A stretch of DNA of 38,613 nt, from assembly GCF_947366995.1 (NCBI RefSeq), contig NZ_CANBCC010000037.1, positions 1 to 38,613 of the forward strand, read 5' to 3'. Position numbers and translations under genes: made by a program. Source of the DNA: an uncultured Aquabacterium sp. (GTDB taxonomy: Bacteria > Pseudomonadota > Gammaproteobacteria > Burkholderiales > Burkholderiaceae_C). The notes beneath the pieces were generated by a model. It was not told where the DNA came from. It ran no database searches and saw nothing but the letters and a program-made list of their open reading frames with translations. Shown piece by piece: positions 24,022-32,437 of the stretch (position 1 is its first letter; each line of letters opens with the position of its first letter).

Positions 24022-24812
24022 ACGACGACCAGCGGCTGCGCTACAGCCGCCACCTGCTGCTCGACGAGTTCAGCGAGGACGCGCAAGATCACCTGCTTGC
24101 CAGCCGCGCGCTGGTGATCGGGGCCGGCGGGCTGGGCGCGCCCGCCTTGCTGTACCTGGCCTCGGCCGGGGTCGGCGCCATCACGGTGGTCGACCCCGAC
24201 GAGGTGGACCTCACCAACCTGCAGCGCCAGGTCGCCCACGCCACCGACCGCATCGGCCAGCCCAAGGTGCACTCCGCGCGGACCGCGCTGGCGGCGCTCA
24301 ACCCGGGCGTGCAGGTCGAGCCCATCCACCAGCGGGCCGATGAGGCCCTGCTGCGCCGCGAGGTGCCGCGCGCGCAAGTCGTCCTCGACTGCACCGACAA
24401 CTTCGCCACCCGGCAGCTCGTCAACCGCGTCTGCCACGAAGCGGGTGTGCCGCTGGTCTCGGCTTCGGCCGTGCGCTTCGATGGGCAGATCAGCGTGTTC
24501 GACCCGCGGGACGCCGCCAGCCCCTGCTACGCCTGCCTCTTTCCGCCCGACACCCCGCCGGAGGAGGCGCGCTGCGCGCTGCTCGGCATCTTCGCGCCCG
24601 TGGTCGGCGTGATGGGCGTGATGCAGGCCGGCGAGGCGCTCAAACTGCTGCTGCAGTCCGGCCCCGAGGGCGCTTGGAAAGGGCACCAGAGCCTGGCCGG
24701 CCGCCTGCTGATGCTCGACGGCCGCAACTGGCGCTGGACCGAGCTGCGCGCGCGTCGGCAAGCTGGCTGCCCCATCTGTGGCGACCACGCACCGCACCCC
24801 CAGGGGCACTGA
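24018..24812 (+). CDS. MoeB/ThiF-type sulfur-carrier adenylyltransferase
   Basis: An E1-like enzyme of 264 residues that adenylates the C-terminal glycine of a ubiquitin-like sulfur carrier (MoaD or ThiS) for molybdopterin or thiazole synthesis. It has RYSRHLLLDEF at the N-terminus, the nucleotide loop VIGAGGLGAPALLYL, D-E-V-D-L-T-N-L-Q-R-Q, and the D-C-T-D-N-F motif. Two CxxC-type zinc pairs appear (CYACL and CPICG). The start is GTG at 24018 overlapping the protease stop as GTGA, so the two genes are translationally coupled. No carrier-protein gene is adjacent; MoeB and ThiF roles cannot be separated from sequence alone, and a combined role is possible. Confidence 0.9.
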   Translation: MNDDQRLRYSRHLLLDEFSEDAQDHLLASRALVIGAGGLGAPALLYLASAGVGAITVVDPDEVDLTNLQRQVAHATDRIGQPKVHSARTALAALNPGVQVEPIHQRADEALLRREVPRAQVVLDCTDNFATRQLVNRVCHEAGVPLVSASAVRFDGQISVFDPRDAASPCYACLFPPDTPPEEARCALLGIFAPVVGVMGVMQAGEALKLLLQSGPEGAWKGHQSLAGRLLMLDGRNWRWTELRARRQAGCPICGDHAPHPQGH

Positions 24813-24938
24813 CGGGATTTCGCAACTGCCCCCCGGCTTGCGCGCTGTTTCGCGCGCCGGGCCTGCGGGCGCGGCTGCATACTGGGTTCCCGACGTGCTT
24901 GCGTCGGCATGTGGGAAACCCCTCTCAGGATCGCCAGC

Positions 24939-25844
24939 ATGAACAACCCGAAAGAGCTGCTCGAACGCAACTTCCCGACCGCGGACCAGGACGTCCGCCG
25001 GGCCCCGAAACCTTCGCTTTACGGCGGGCCGGACAGCAGTTATGACCTGGCCTTCGCCGACCCCGAGTTCCTGCTGCACCCCGAACTGCGCCCGGTGCGC
25101 ATGCAGCTCGAGCTGCTCAAGCCCGAGATGGTGCAGCGCGACGAGCAGATCGAGTCGACCATCGTCCTGTTCGGCAGCGCCCGCATCCTGCCGGCCGAGG
25201 CCGCCAACGCGCTCTTGCAGGAAGCGATGGACCTGCCCCCCGGACACGAACGCGATTTCGCCGTCCGCCAGGCGCAGCGCCACGTCGACATGTCGCGCTA
25301 CTACGAGGAGGCCCGCGCCTTCGCGGCCCTGGTGACCACCGCGTCGGCCCAGCTTGATGCCCCGATCTATGTCGTGACGGGCGGCGGCCCCGGCGTCATG
25401 GAAGCCGGCAACCGCGGTGCACACGAAGTGGGTGGCAAGAGCATCGGCCTGAACATCGTGCTGCCGCACGAGCAGGAGCCCAACCCCTACATCACGCCGC
25501 GGCTGTGCTTCCAGTTCCACTACTTCGCGCTGCGCAAGATGCACTTCCTGATGCGCTCGGTGGCGCTGGTGTGTTTCCCCGGCGGCTTCGGCACGCTCGA
25601 TGAGCTCTTCGAGGTGCTCACGCTGATGCAGACCGGCAAGTGCCGCAAGCGCCCGGTGCTGCTGTTCGGACGCGAGTTCTGGACCAAGCTCATCAACTTC
25701 GATCACCTGATCGAAACCGGCCTGATCAGCCCGCAGGACGTCAACCTGTTCCGCTACGTCGAGACCGCCGACGAGGCCTGGGCCACGCTGCAGCGGGTCT
25801 ATGGCCTCGGCCAGCCCGAGCAGGACACCGCCTGCGGCTGGTGA
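24939..25844 (+). CDS. LOG-family protein (lysine-decarboxylase-like Rossmann fold)
   Basis: A 301-residue cytosolic protein with the two nucleotide-binding motifs of the LOG family, GGGPGVMEAGNRGA and PGGFGTLDELFE. LOG proteins hydrolyse nucleoside 5'-monophosphates to free base and ribose phosphate, and plant members activate cytokinins; they are not lysine decarboxylases despite older names. This one is longer than the typical 190-residue LOG. It has about 70 extra N-terminal residues and a helical insertion (ERDFAVRQAQRHVDMSRYYE) between the first strand (STIVLFGSARI) and the next. The start at 24939 has AGGA eight bases upstream; an in-frame ATG at 24909 is less supported. The substrate of the longer subgroup is unknown to me. 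Confidence 0.87.
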   Translation: MNNPKELLERNFPTADQDVRRAPKPSLYGGPDSSYDLAFADPEFLLHPELRPVRMQLELLKPEMVQRDEQIESTIVLFGSARILPAEAANALLQEAMDLPPGHERDFAVRQAQRHVDMSRYYEEARAFAALVTTASAQLDAPIYVVTGGGPGVMEAGNRGAHEVGGKSIGLNIVLPHEQEPNPYITPRLCFQFHYFALRKMHFLMRSVALVCFPGGFGTLDELFEVLTLMQTGKCRKRPVLLFGREFWTKLINFDHLIETGLISPQDVNLFRYVETADEAWATLQRVYGLGQPEQDTACGW

Positions 25845-25930
25845 GTGGCGGGGCAGGGCGCCGTCGTGTGTCCGCCCCCGACCGCGCGGGGGCCCTTCAA
25901 TCCGAGGCTGAAGCAGGCCGATAAACCGCC

Positions 25931-27217
25931 ATGAGCCCCTCCGGAAAGACCGCCCTCATCCTCACGGGTGGTGGCGCGCGCGCTGCCTACCAGGTCGGTG
26001 TGCTGCAGGCCCTGCAGCACATCCGGCACGACTGCGCCCAGCCCCGGCGGCGCAACCCCTTCCAGATCATCTGCGGCACGTCGGCCGGGGCCATCAACGG
26101 GCTGGCGCTGGCCTGCCGGGCCGACCACTATGACCTCGCCGTGCGCGCCATGGTCGAGGTCTGGCGCGACTTCCGCTCCGAGCAGGTCTACCGCTCCGAC
26201 TCCTTCGGCGTCATCCAGACGGGTGCCAAATGGCTGACGCTGTTCTCGCTGGGCTGGGCCCTGGCGCGGTGGCGCCGGGCGCGGCCCCGTTCCCTGCTCG
26301 ACAACGATCCGCTGCGCCACTTCCTGCCCACGCTGTTCCGCACCGACCGCTTGCCGCGGCTGATGGCTGAGGGCCACCTGGATGCAGTGGCGGTTTCGGC
26401 GTCGAGCTACACCACCGGCGAGCACGTCACCTTCTACGACAGTGCACAGCCCGTTGCCCCGTGGACGCGCTCCCAGCGACTCAGCGTGCAGGCCCCGCTC
26501 GCCATCGACCACCTGATGGCCTCCTCGGCCATCCCCTTTGTGTTTCCCGCCGTGCGCCTGGGTGTGGACGGCCGACCGCACTGGCTGGGCGACGGCTCGA
26601 TGCGCCAGGCCGCGCCCATTTCGCCGGCCATCCACCTGGGGGCCGACCGGGTGTTCGTGATCGGAGCAGGCCGCCTGCACGAGCCGGCCGAGCCGCGGCG
26701 CGCGTCAGCGGACTACCCCAACCTGGCCACCATCGCCGGCCACGCCATGTCCAGCATCTTTCTGGATGCGTTGGCCGTGGACATCGAGCGCCTCGAACGC
26801 GTCAACAAGACGCTGGCGCTGCTTTCCCCCGAACAGCGCGCGGCCACCGGCCTGCGCCAGGTCGACGTGCTGGTGATCGCGCCCAGCCAGCGCATCGACG
26901 ACATCGCAGCCCGCCACCTGTGGGCCCTGCCGCCGGCGGTGCGCGCCATGCTGCGCGCGGTGGGCGTGTACGGCAGCGGCAAGGCCGCGCGCGGCACGGC
27001 CCTGGCCAGCTACCTGCTGTTCGAATCGTCGTTCACGCGCGAGCTGATCCACCTCGGCTTTGCCGACGCCCTCGCCAAGCGGGCCGAGGTCGAGGCGTTC
27101 TTTGGCTGGCAGCGGCGCCCCGCGCAGGGCGATGAGCCCGCCGGCCTGCAGCCCGCTCTGGGGGCGGCCGACATGCCGGACCCGCCCGGCACCCGCGGCG
27201 TGCCTTTACATCATTGA
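25931..27217 (+). CDS. Patatin-like phospholipase
   Basis: A 428-residue lipid acyl hydrolase. The oxyanion motif GGGARAAYQVGVLQ is at the N-terminus. The nucleophile elbow GTSAG gives Ser51, and the partner Asp221 lies in LGDGSMRQ; together they form the Ser-Asp dyad. The C-terminal third is helical and Arg-rich (FRREL-type repeats are absent, but LFESSFTRELIHLGFADALA is seen) and may act at the membrane. No signal peptide is present, so a cytosolic-face or surface-transfer role is possible. The rplU promoter lies across its 3' end. A GC-rich hairpin (CCCCCG-ACCGCG-CGGGGG near 25875-25895) precedes the gene, without a U-tract. Confidence 0.9.
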   Translation: MSPSGKTALILTGGGARAAYQVGVLQALQHIRHDCAQPRRRNPFQIICGTSAGAINGLALACRADHYDLAVRAMVEVWRDFRSEQVYRSDSFGVIQTGAKWLTLFSLGWALARWRRARPRSLLDNDPLRHFLPTLFRTDRLPRLMAEGHLDAVAVSASSYTTGEHVTFYDSAQPVAPWTRSQRLSVQAPLAIDHLMASSAIPFVFPAVRLGVDGRPHWLGDGSMRQAAPISPAIHLGADRVFVIGAGRLHEPAEPRRASADYPNLATIAGHAMSSIFLDALAVDIERLERVNKTLALLSPEQRAATGLRQVDVLVIAPSQRIDDIAARHLWALPPAVRAMLRAVGVYGSGKAARGTALASYLLFESSFTRELIHLGFADALAKRAEVEAFFGWQRRPAQGDEPAGLQPALGAADMPDPPGTRGVPLHH

Positions 27218-27233
27218 CCGCCTGTGCTAGAGT
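27205..27233 (+). promoter_or_regulatory. Sigma-70-type promoter for rplU-rpmA
   Basis: TTTACA (27205-27210) and TAGAGT (27228-27233) are 17 bases apart, placing the start near 27240. The leader then opens with a 7-base-pair hairpin (TTCGCCC 27241-27247 with GGGTGAA 27254-27260), which could be part of ribosomal-protein feedback control; that part is speculation. The promoter overlaps the end of the phospholipase gene. Confidence 0.6.
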
Positions 27234-27291
27234 GGAGAGCTTCGCCCTTTGATGGGTGAAGAAAGTTCTTTTCCCTTCGAAAGGTCTCAAC

Positions 27292-27603
27292 ATGTACGCG
27301 GTCATAAAAACCGGCGGCAAGCAATACAAGGTTGCTGCTGGCGAAAAAATTAAAGTAGAACAGATTGCTGCGGAAGTTGGCCAAGAGATCGTGATCGACC
27401 AGGTTCTGGCAGTCGGCTCCGGCGCTGAACTCAAGGTTGGTTCCCCTCTGGTGGCTGGCGCAACCGTCAAAGCAACCGTGGTGGCCCATGGCCGTCACGA
27501 CAAGGTCCGCATCTTCAAGATGCGTCGCCGCAAGCACTACCAGAAGCGCCAAGGTCACCGTCAGAACTTCACCGAGCTGCAAATCAGCGCCGTGAACGCC
27601 TGA
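27292..27603 (+). CDS. rplU: 50S ribosomal protein L21
   Basis: A large-subunit ribosomal protein of 103 residues, the standard length. It begins [20 protein letters not shown] and contains the RNA-binding signature [20 protein letters not shown] near the C-terminus. AAAGG lies nine bases before the ATG at 27292. Base composition in the first part (AT-richer, such as AAAAATTAAAGTAGAA) differs from the neighbours, as is usual for highly expressed ribosomal genes with preferred codons. It heads the rplU-rpmA transcript. Confidence 0.98.
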   Translation: MYAVIKTGGKQYKVAAGEKIKVEQIAAEVGQEIVIDQVLAVGSGAELKVGSPLVAGATVKATVVAHGRHDKVRIFKMRRRKHYQKRQGHRQNFTELQISAVNA

Positions 27604-27648
27604 TCTCGCGCCTTCATCGTCTAACTTCAGTACCCAAGGAGCAGATCC

Positions 27649-27906
27649 ATGGCACAGAAAAAAGGCGGCGGTTCCACACGGAACGGCCGTGATTCGCAAC
27701 CCAAGATGCTGGGCGTGAAGGTGTTTGGCGGCCAAGTCGTGCCCGCCGGCTCCATCATCGTCCGTCAACGTGGCACCCGCTTCCATGCTGGCACCAACGT
27801 CGGCACCGGCCGCGACCACACGCTGTTTGCGCTGGTGGACGGCACCGTGTCCTTCGCCGTGAAGGGCTCGCAAAACCGCAAGACCGTCGTCGTCACGCCG
27901 GTCTGA
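27649..27906 (+). CDS. rpmA: 50S ribosomal protein L27
   Basis: An 85-residue protein whose N-terminus reaches the peptidyl-transferase centre of the ribosome. The sequence [20 protein letters not shown] and the segment [17 protein letters not shown], followed by GRDHTLFAL, are family signatures. AAGGAG lies eight bases before the ATG. It follows rplU by 45 bases and is followed by a strong terminator, so rplU-rpmA form their own transcription unit ahead of obg. Confidence 0.98.
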   Translation: MAQKKGGGSTRNGRDSQPKMLGVKVFGGQVVPAGSIIVRQRGTRFHAGTNVGTGRDHTLFALVDGTVSFAVKGSQNRKTVVVTPV

Positions 27907-27922
27907 GGGTCGACATGACCTG

Positions 27923-27981
27923 GCGGGCTGCTTCGCGCAGCCCGCGTCACGAGCCCCGGTCCGCCGGGGCTTTTGTTTTTT
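27923..27981 (+). terminator. Double-hairpin intrinsic terminator after rpmA
   Basis: Two stem-loops stand in tandem. GCGGGCTGC (27923-27931) pairs with GCAGCCCGC (27937-27945) around TTCGC. GCCCCGG (27953-27959) then pairs with CCGGGGC (27964-27970) around TCCG, and the second is followed directly by TTTTGTTTTTT (27971-27981). The second element is a textbook rho-independent terminator; the first may block 3' exonucleases. Confidence 0.92.
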
Positions 27982-28123
27982 GAAGGCCCCTGCCATCCGC
28001 AGCCACGCCTCGACGGCCAGCCGCACCGCGCCGGCCCTCCCTGCGCAGCCCCATCCTCCGGGTTGCATCCCCGCGAGATAATGGCGGTTTTCGCGCCCGC
28101 ACTCTCCAGTTCAGGACACCCCC

Positions 28124-29905
28124 ATGAAATTCGTCGATGAAGCCACCATTGATGTGGCTGCCGGCAACGGCGGCAGCGGTTGCATCAGCTTCCGTCGCGA
28201 GAAGTTCATCCCCTTCGGCGGCCCCAACGGCGGCGACGGCGGGCGGGGCGGGCACGTCTTTGTCGTGGCCGACCGCAACATCAACACCCTGATCGACTAC
28301 CGCTATGCGCGTCGCCACGAGGCCCGCAACGGCGAGCAGGGGCGGGGCTCTGACCAGTTCGGCGCGGCCGGTGAAGACATCGTGCTGCGCATGCCGGTGG
28401 GCACCATCATCCGCAACGCCGAGACGGGCGAGATCATGATGGAACTGCTGGAGCACGGTGAGCAGAAGCTGCTGGCCAAGGGCGGGGACGGCGGCTTCGG
28501 CAACCTGCACTACAAGACCAGCACCAACCGTGCCCCCCGCAAGAAGACGCCGGGCTGGCCAGGCGAGATGTTCAAGCTCAAGCTCGAACTGCGCGTGCTG
28601 GCCGATGTCGGCCTCCTGGGCATGCCCAATGCCGGCAAGTCCACCCTGATTGCCGCGATCTCGAACGCCCGTCCGAAGATCGCCGACTACCCCTTCACGA
28701 CGCTGCACCCGAACCTGGGTGTGGTGCGCGCCGGCCCCGAAAAGAGTTTCGTGGTCGCCGACATTCCCGGTCTGATCGAAGGTGCCTCCGAAGGCGCCGG
28801 CCTGGGCCACTACTTTCTGCGTCACTTGCAGCGCACCCGACTGCTGCTGCATGTGGTCGATCTTGCGCCGTTCGACGATTCCGACCCGGTCCAGCAGGCC
28901 CGGGCCATCGTCAACGAGCTCAAGATCTATGACCAGGCGCTTTACGAGAAGCCGCGCTGGCTCGTGCTCAACAAGCTGGACATGATCCAGCCGGAAGAGC
29001 GCGTGGCCAAGGTGCTGGAGTTCGTCCGCCGTTATGGGTGGAAGGGCCCGGTGTTCCAGATCTCCGCGCTCACGCGTGCAGGCTGCGAACAGCTGGTCCA
29101 GACGATCTACCAGCATGTGGCGAGCATGCAGGAGCACCACCGCGACGCCGACGTGCGTTTCGATGTGGAGGCCAACCTGCCCATGGCGACCGACCTGATG
29201 GCCCAGGCCGGTCTACGTTACGACGACGACCTGGAAGCCCTGGTCAAACCGAAGAAAGACAACGTGAAGACTGCTGCCAAGATCCCCGCCAAGACCGCCA
29301 CGAAAAAGGCTGCTGCGCAAAAGGAGAGCGCAAAGGCCACCGTGAAGAAGGCCGCTGTGGCCGCCGACGCGCCTGCCGTGAAGGCCGAAGCCGCCAAGGC
29401 ACCGGCCCGCAAGGCGGCCGCCAAGCCCGCCGCCGTGAAGAAGGCCGCTCCGGCGAAGAAGGTCAAGGCTGCGACTGCCCCGAAGGCAGTCAAGGTCGCC
29501 AAGCCGGTCAAGGCTGAGGTCAAGCAGCCGGCCAAGCCGGTGACCGCCAAGAAGGCGGCCGTGAAGCCCGTGGCCGCCAAGCCGGTGACGAAGAAGGCCG
29601 TGGCCAAGCCCGTGGCCGCCAAGAAAGCGACCGCCAAGAAGACCGCGGTGACCAAGCCAGTGACGAAGCCAGTGGCCAAGAAGGCGGCTGCACCCAAGTC
29701 CGCCGTGAAGCCGGCTGCTGTCAAGAAGGTGGCCGCCAAGAAGGCCGCGGTGAAGACCCCGGCCAAGGCCCCTGCCAAGGCCCCGGTGAAGGCCCCCGCC
29801 AAGAAGGCCGTCGCTGTGAAGAAGGCTGCCGTCAAGCCGGTGGCCAAGAAGGCCGCTGTCAAGGCGCCTGCCAAGAAGGTGGCGAAGAAAGCCGCCAAGA
29901 AGTAA
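28124..29905 (+). CDS. obg: Obg/CgtA GTPase with a 219-residue Lys/Ala-rich histone-H1-like C-terminal extension
   Basis: Obg is an essential GTPase of 50S ribosome assembly and stress signalling. The 593-residue product has the Gly-rich Obg fold (residues 1-158, starting [20 protein letters not shown]), then the G domain. P-loop GMPNAGKST is at 166-174, switch [10 protein letters not shown] starts at D213, NKLD is at 283-286 and the SAL motif follows. The core ends near residue 374 ([10 protein letters not shown]). Without a stop it continues into residues 375-593, which contain almost only Lys, Ala, Val, Pro and Thr. The tail has no Gly, Leu, Met, Cys, His or aromatic residue and only about five acidic ones. 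Usual Obg length is 340-390. The tail resembles bacterial H1-like proteins and AlgP. There is no ATG in it. The gene follows the rpmA terminator and needs its own promoter, which I could not identify convincingly. Confidence 0.95.
   Translation: MKFVDEATIDVAAGNGGSGCISFRREKFIPFGGPNGGDGGRGGHVFVVADRNINTLIDYRYARRHEARNGEQGRGSDQFGAAGEDIVLRMPVGTIIRNAETGEIMMELLEHGEQKLLAKGGDGGFGNLHYKTSTNRAPRKKTPGWPGEMFKLKLELRVLADVGLLGMPNAGKSTLIAAISNARPKIADYPFTTLHPNLGVVRAGPEKSFVVADIPGLIEGASEGAGLGHYFLRHLQRTRLLLHVVDLAPFDDSDPVQQARAIVNELKIYDQALYEKPRWLVLNKLDMIQPEERVAKVLEFVRRYGWKGPVFQISALTRAGCEQLVQTIYQHVASMQEHHRDADVRFDVEANLPMATDLMAQAGLRYDDDLEALVKPKKDNVKTAAKIPAKTATKKAAAQKESAKATVKKAAVAADAPAVKAEAAKAPARKAAAKPAAVKKAAPAKKVKAATAPKAVKVAKPVKAEVKQPAKPVTAKKAAVKPVAAKPVTKKAVAKPVAAKKATAKKTAVTKPVTKPVAKKAAAPKSAVKPAAVKKVAAKKAAVKTPAKAPAKAPVKAPAKKAVAVKKAAVKPVAKKAAVKAPAKKVAKKAAKK
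29246..29902 (+). repeat. Low-complexity coding repeat: AAG/GCC-rich tail of obg
   Basis: The DNA coding for the Obg tail is built from imperfect repeats of short words such as GCCAAGAAG, GCCGTGAAG and CCGGTG. These give peptide units of the AAKK, KPVA and APAK kind. It is not a perfect tandem array, but it has the kind of internal similarity that allows length change by slippage or unequal recombination. It also opens long but spurious reading frames on the opposite strand. Confidence 0.85.
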
Positions 29906-30004
29906 GCGCCTTGACCGTGCGCGGCGGCCCCTTGGGGTTGCCCGCGCGGTCGGCTTGCTTCCGCCCCCGCCTGTCGCGCCCCTGTCTTTGCCCCCCTGTC
30001 GCCC

Positions 30005-31123
30005 ATGAACGAAGTGTTGAAGAACGCCCGCCGCATCGTCGTGAAGGTGGGCTCCAGCCTGGTCACGAACGAAGGCAAGGGCGTGGACGCCGAGGCCATC
30101 GGCACCTGGTGCCGGCAGATGGCCGCCCTGGCGGCCGACGGGCGCGAGGTCATCATGGTCTCCAGCGGCGCCATTGCCGAAGGCATGAAGCGACTGGGCT
30201 GGGCCACGCGGCCCAAGGAACTGCATGAGCTGCAGGCCGCTGCGGCCGTGGGCCAGATGGGCCTGGCGCAGATGTACGAAACCAAGCTGCGCGAGCACGG
30301 CATGGGCAGCGCCCAGGTGCTGCTCACGCACGCCGACCTAGCCGACCGAGAGCGCTACCTGAATGCGCGCTCGACCTTGCTGACGCTGCTGTCGCACAAG
30401 GTCGTGCCGGTCATCAACGAGAACGACACGGTCGTCACCGACGAGATCAAGTTCGGTGACAACGACACCCTGGGCGCGCTGGTGGCCAACCTGGTCGAGG
30501 CCGACGCGCTGGTCATCCTGACCGACCAGAAGGGCCTGTACAGCGCCGACCCGCGCAAGGATCCGAACGCCCGCTTCATCGACGTCTGCACCGCTGGCGA
30601 CCCGGCGCTTGAGCAGATGGCCGGTGGGGCAGGGTCGGGCGTGGGTACGGGCGGCATGATCACCAAGGTGATTGCCGCCCGGCGCGCCGCCGGCAGCGGT
30701 GCCAGCACCGTGATCGCCTGGGGCCGCGAGCCCGATGTGCTGGTGCGCCTGACCCAGGGTGAGCCGATCGGCTCGCTCTTCATGGCGGCCACCGCCAAGC
30801 TCACCGCGCGCAAGCAATGGATGGCCGACCACCTGCAGCTGCGCGGAACGGTCGTCATCGACGATGGCGCGGTCGTCAAGCTGCGCGACGAGGGCAAGAG
30901 CCTGCTGCCCATCGGCATGGTCGAGGTCATCGGTGATTTCCACCGCGGCGATGTGATCGCAGTGCGCAGTCTCCGGGGCGAGCACGTGGCCCGCGGGCTG
31001 GCCAACTACGCCAGCGGCGAGGCCCGCCTGATTGCCCGCAAGCCATCCAGCGAGATCGGCGCGGTGCTCGGCTTCACCAACGAGCCAGAAATGATCCATC
31101 GCGACAACTTGGTCCTCGCCTGA
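30005..31123 (+). CDS. proB: Glutamate 5-kinase
   Basis: The first enzyme of proline synthesis; it phosphorylates glutamate on the gamma-carboxylate. The 372-residue protein has an amino-acid-kinase domain ([31 protein letters not shown]; the proline/glutamate-binding region [37 protein letters not shown]). A C-terminal PUA domain starts near [11 protein letters not shown]. It is full length and is expected to be inhibited by proline. It lies 99 bases after obg, an arrangement common in betaproteobacteria, though proA is not here. An imperfect GC hairpin lies between obg and proB without a U-tract. Confidence 0.97.
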   Translation: MNEVLKNARRIVVKVGSSLVTNEGKGVDAEAIGTWCRQMAALAADGREVIMVSSGAIAEGMKRLGWATRPKELHELQAAAAVGQMGLAQMYETKLREHGMGSAQVLLTHADLADRERYLNARSTLLTLLSHKVVPVINENDTVVTDEIKFGDNDTLGALVANLVEADALVILTDQKGLYSADPRKDPNARFIDVCTAGDPALEQMAGGAGSGVGTGGMITKVIAARRAAGSGASTVIAWGREPDVLVRLTQGEPIGSLFMAATAKLTARKQWMADHLQLRGTVVIDDGAVVKLRDEGKSLLPIGMVEVIGDFHRGDVIAVRSLRGEHVARGLANYASGEARLIARKPSSEIGAVLGFTNEPEMIHRDNLVLA

Positions 31124-31144
31124 GACTGTCGCAAACGGTACAAA

Positions 31145-31166
31145 GCCAGGCATTGCGCGGCCTGGC
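31145..31166 (+). terminator. Weak hairpin after proB
   Basis: GCCAGGC (31145-31151) pairs with GCCTGGC (31160-31166) around an eight-base loop, 21 bases after the proB stop. Only a short TTT follows, so termination may be partial. The remaining intergenic stretch to 31336 shows no feature I can name with confidence. Confidence 0.35.
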
Positions 31167-31336
31167 ACGGCGTTTCACCACACGGGGCCTCCGCCTGTCG
31201 TGTCGTGAAATGTGACAACAACTGAATCCATATTGGGGTAGTCCCTGTCGGGGTGGGGTGGCCCGGGCGCGTTACAAAGCTGTCCCAGGTTCTCTTTTTC
31301 CCCCGGCACGCGGCGCGTGTCCATCCCGGAGGCTCC

Positions 31337-32401
31337 ATGTCCCTTTCCCGCACCCCGTTCCGTCTCTCTGCCCCTCGCCTGCTGTCCGCCCTTGTCGTGG
31401 CGGGCGCCGTGGCAGCCCCGGCCGCCCAGGCCAAACAGCTGCTGTGTGTGTGGGACGTGGCCGGCAAGACCGGTGACGTCTACGCTGCCGCCACGGACTT
31501 CGTGGTGGCCATGCAGAAGGCCGGCGCCGACATGGAGCTCAAGAGCTACGTCGACGAGCGCGTGGCCGTCGAAGACTACCGTGCCGGTCAGTGCGACGGC
31601 GTGATCGCCACGGCCTTCCGCACCCGCCAGTTCAACAGCCTGGCCGGCTCGCTCGACAGCATCGGCTCGACGACCGTCGTCAAGGGCGGCAAGGTCGACA
31701 TCAATGCGAGCTACGAGGTCGTGCGCAAGGTGGTGCAGGTGTTTGCCTCGCCGCAGGCCAACAAGCTGATGGTCGAGGGCAACCACGAGATCGGCGGCAT
31801 CTTCCCGCTGGGCGCGGCCTACCCCATCGTGCGTGACCGCACCATCAACACGGTCGAGGAACTGTCGGGCAAGAAGATCGCCGCGTTCGACTACGACAAG
31901 GCGCAAAGCGTGATGATCCAGCGCATCGGCGCCCAGCCGGTCTCGGTGGACGTCACCAACATCGGGCCGAAGTTCAACAACGGCTTCGTCGACATGGTGA
32001 CCCTGCCGGCCGTGGCCTTCAAGCCGTTCGAGCTCTACAAGGGCATCGGCACCAAGGGCGGCATCGGGCGCTTCCCGATCCTGATTCCGACCGTGCAGGT
32101 GGTGCTCAACAAGAGCAAGTTCCCTGAAGGGTTTGGCGAGAAGTCGCGGCAGTACTGGTTGAGCCAGTTCGATCGGGCGCTCAACATCGTGCAGACCGCC
32201 GAGAAGGGCATTCCCACGGCGATGTGGGACGACATCCCGGCCGAGGCGGTGCCGAAGTACGTGCTGATGTTCCGCGAGTCGCGCATCGAGATCGCCAAGC
32301 AGGGCATCTACAACAAGCAGGGCCTGAACATCATCAAGCGCGCCCGCTGCAGCGTGAACCCGTCTGACGCCGAGTGCGCCACCAAGACCGAGATCGAGTG
32401 A
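31337..32401 (+). CDS. Putative periplasmic solute-binding protein (DUF6091-type)
   Basis: A 354-residue protein with a Sec signal peptide (RLLSALVVAGAVAAPAAQA, cleavage near residue 32). The mature part begins KQLLCVWDVAGKTGDVYAAA and resembles TRAP-type or other extracytoplasmic binding proteins in its alternating strand/helix pattern. Conserved-looking segments are DYRAGQCDGVIATAFRTRQF, TVEELSGKKIAAFDYDKAQS and IPTVQVVLNK. Two Cys near the C-terminus (ARCSVNPSDAEC) may form a disulfide. I believe this is the family annotated as putative solute-binding protein (DUF6091), whose ligand is unknown. GGAGG lies four bases before the ATG. No permease gene is adjacent, so it is an orphan binding protein here. 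Confidence 0.8.
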   Translation: MSLSRTPFRLSAPRLLSALVVAGAVAAPAAQAKQLLCVWDVAGKTGDVYAAATDFVVAMQKAGADMELKSYVDERVAVEDYRAGQCDGVIATAFRTRQFNSLAGSLDSIGSTTVVKGGKVDINASYEVVRKVVQVFASPQANKLMVEGNHEIGGIFPLGAAYPIVRDRTINTVEELSGKKIAAFDYDKAQSVMIQRIGAQPVSVDVTNIGPKFNNGFVDMVTLPAVAFKPFELYKGIGTKGGIGRFPILIPTVQVVLNKSKFPEGFGEKSRQYWLSQFDRALNIVQTAEKGIPTAMWDDIPAEAVPKYVLMFRESRIEIAKQGIYNKQGLNIIKRARCSVNPSDAECATKTEIE

Positions 32402-32437
32402 GTGCAGTCCGCCTTCGGGCGCCGGCGGTCGGTCTGC

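Noticed and set aside
25875..25895. CCCCCG-ACCGCG-CGGGGG hairpin before the phospholipase gene as a terminator
   Set aside because: No T-run follows, and such stems are common by chance at this GC content; mentioned only in the gene note.
29213..30331. Two long overlapping minus-strand frames (about 370 residues) opposite the obg tail and the start of proB
   Set aside because: They are Gly/Leu/His- or Ala/Phe-rich mirror translations of the AAG/GCC repeats, run antisense to two well-supported genes and have no recognisable domain.
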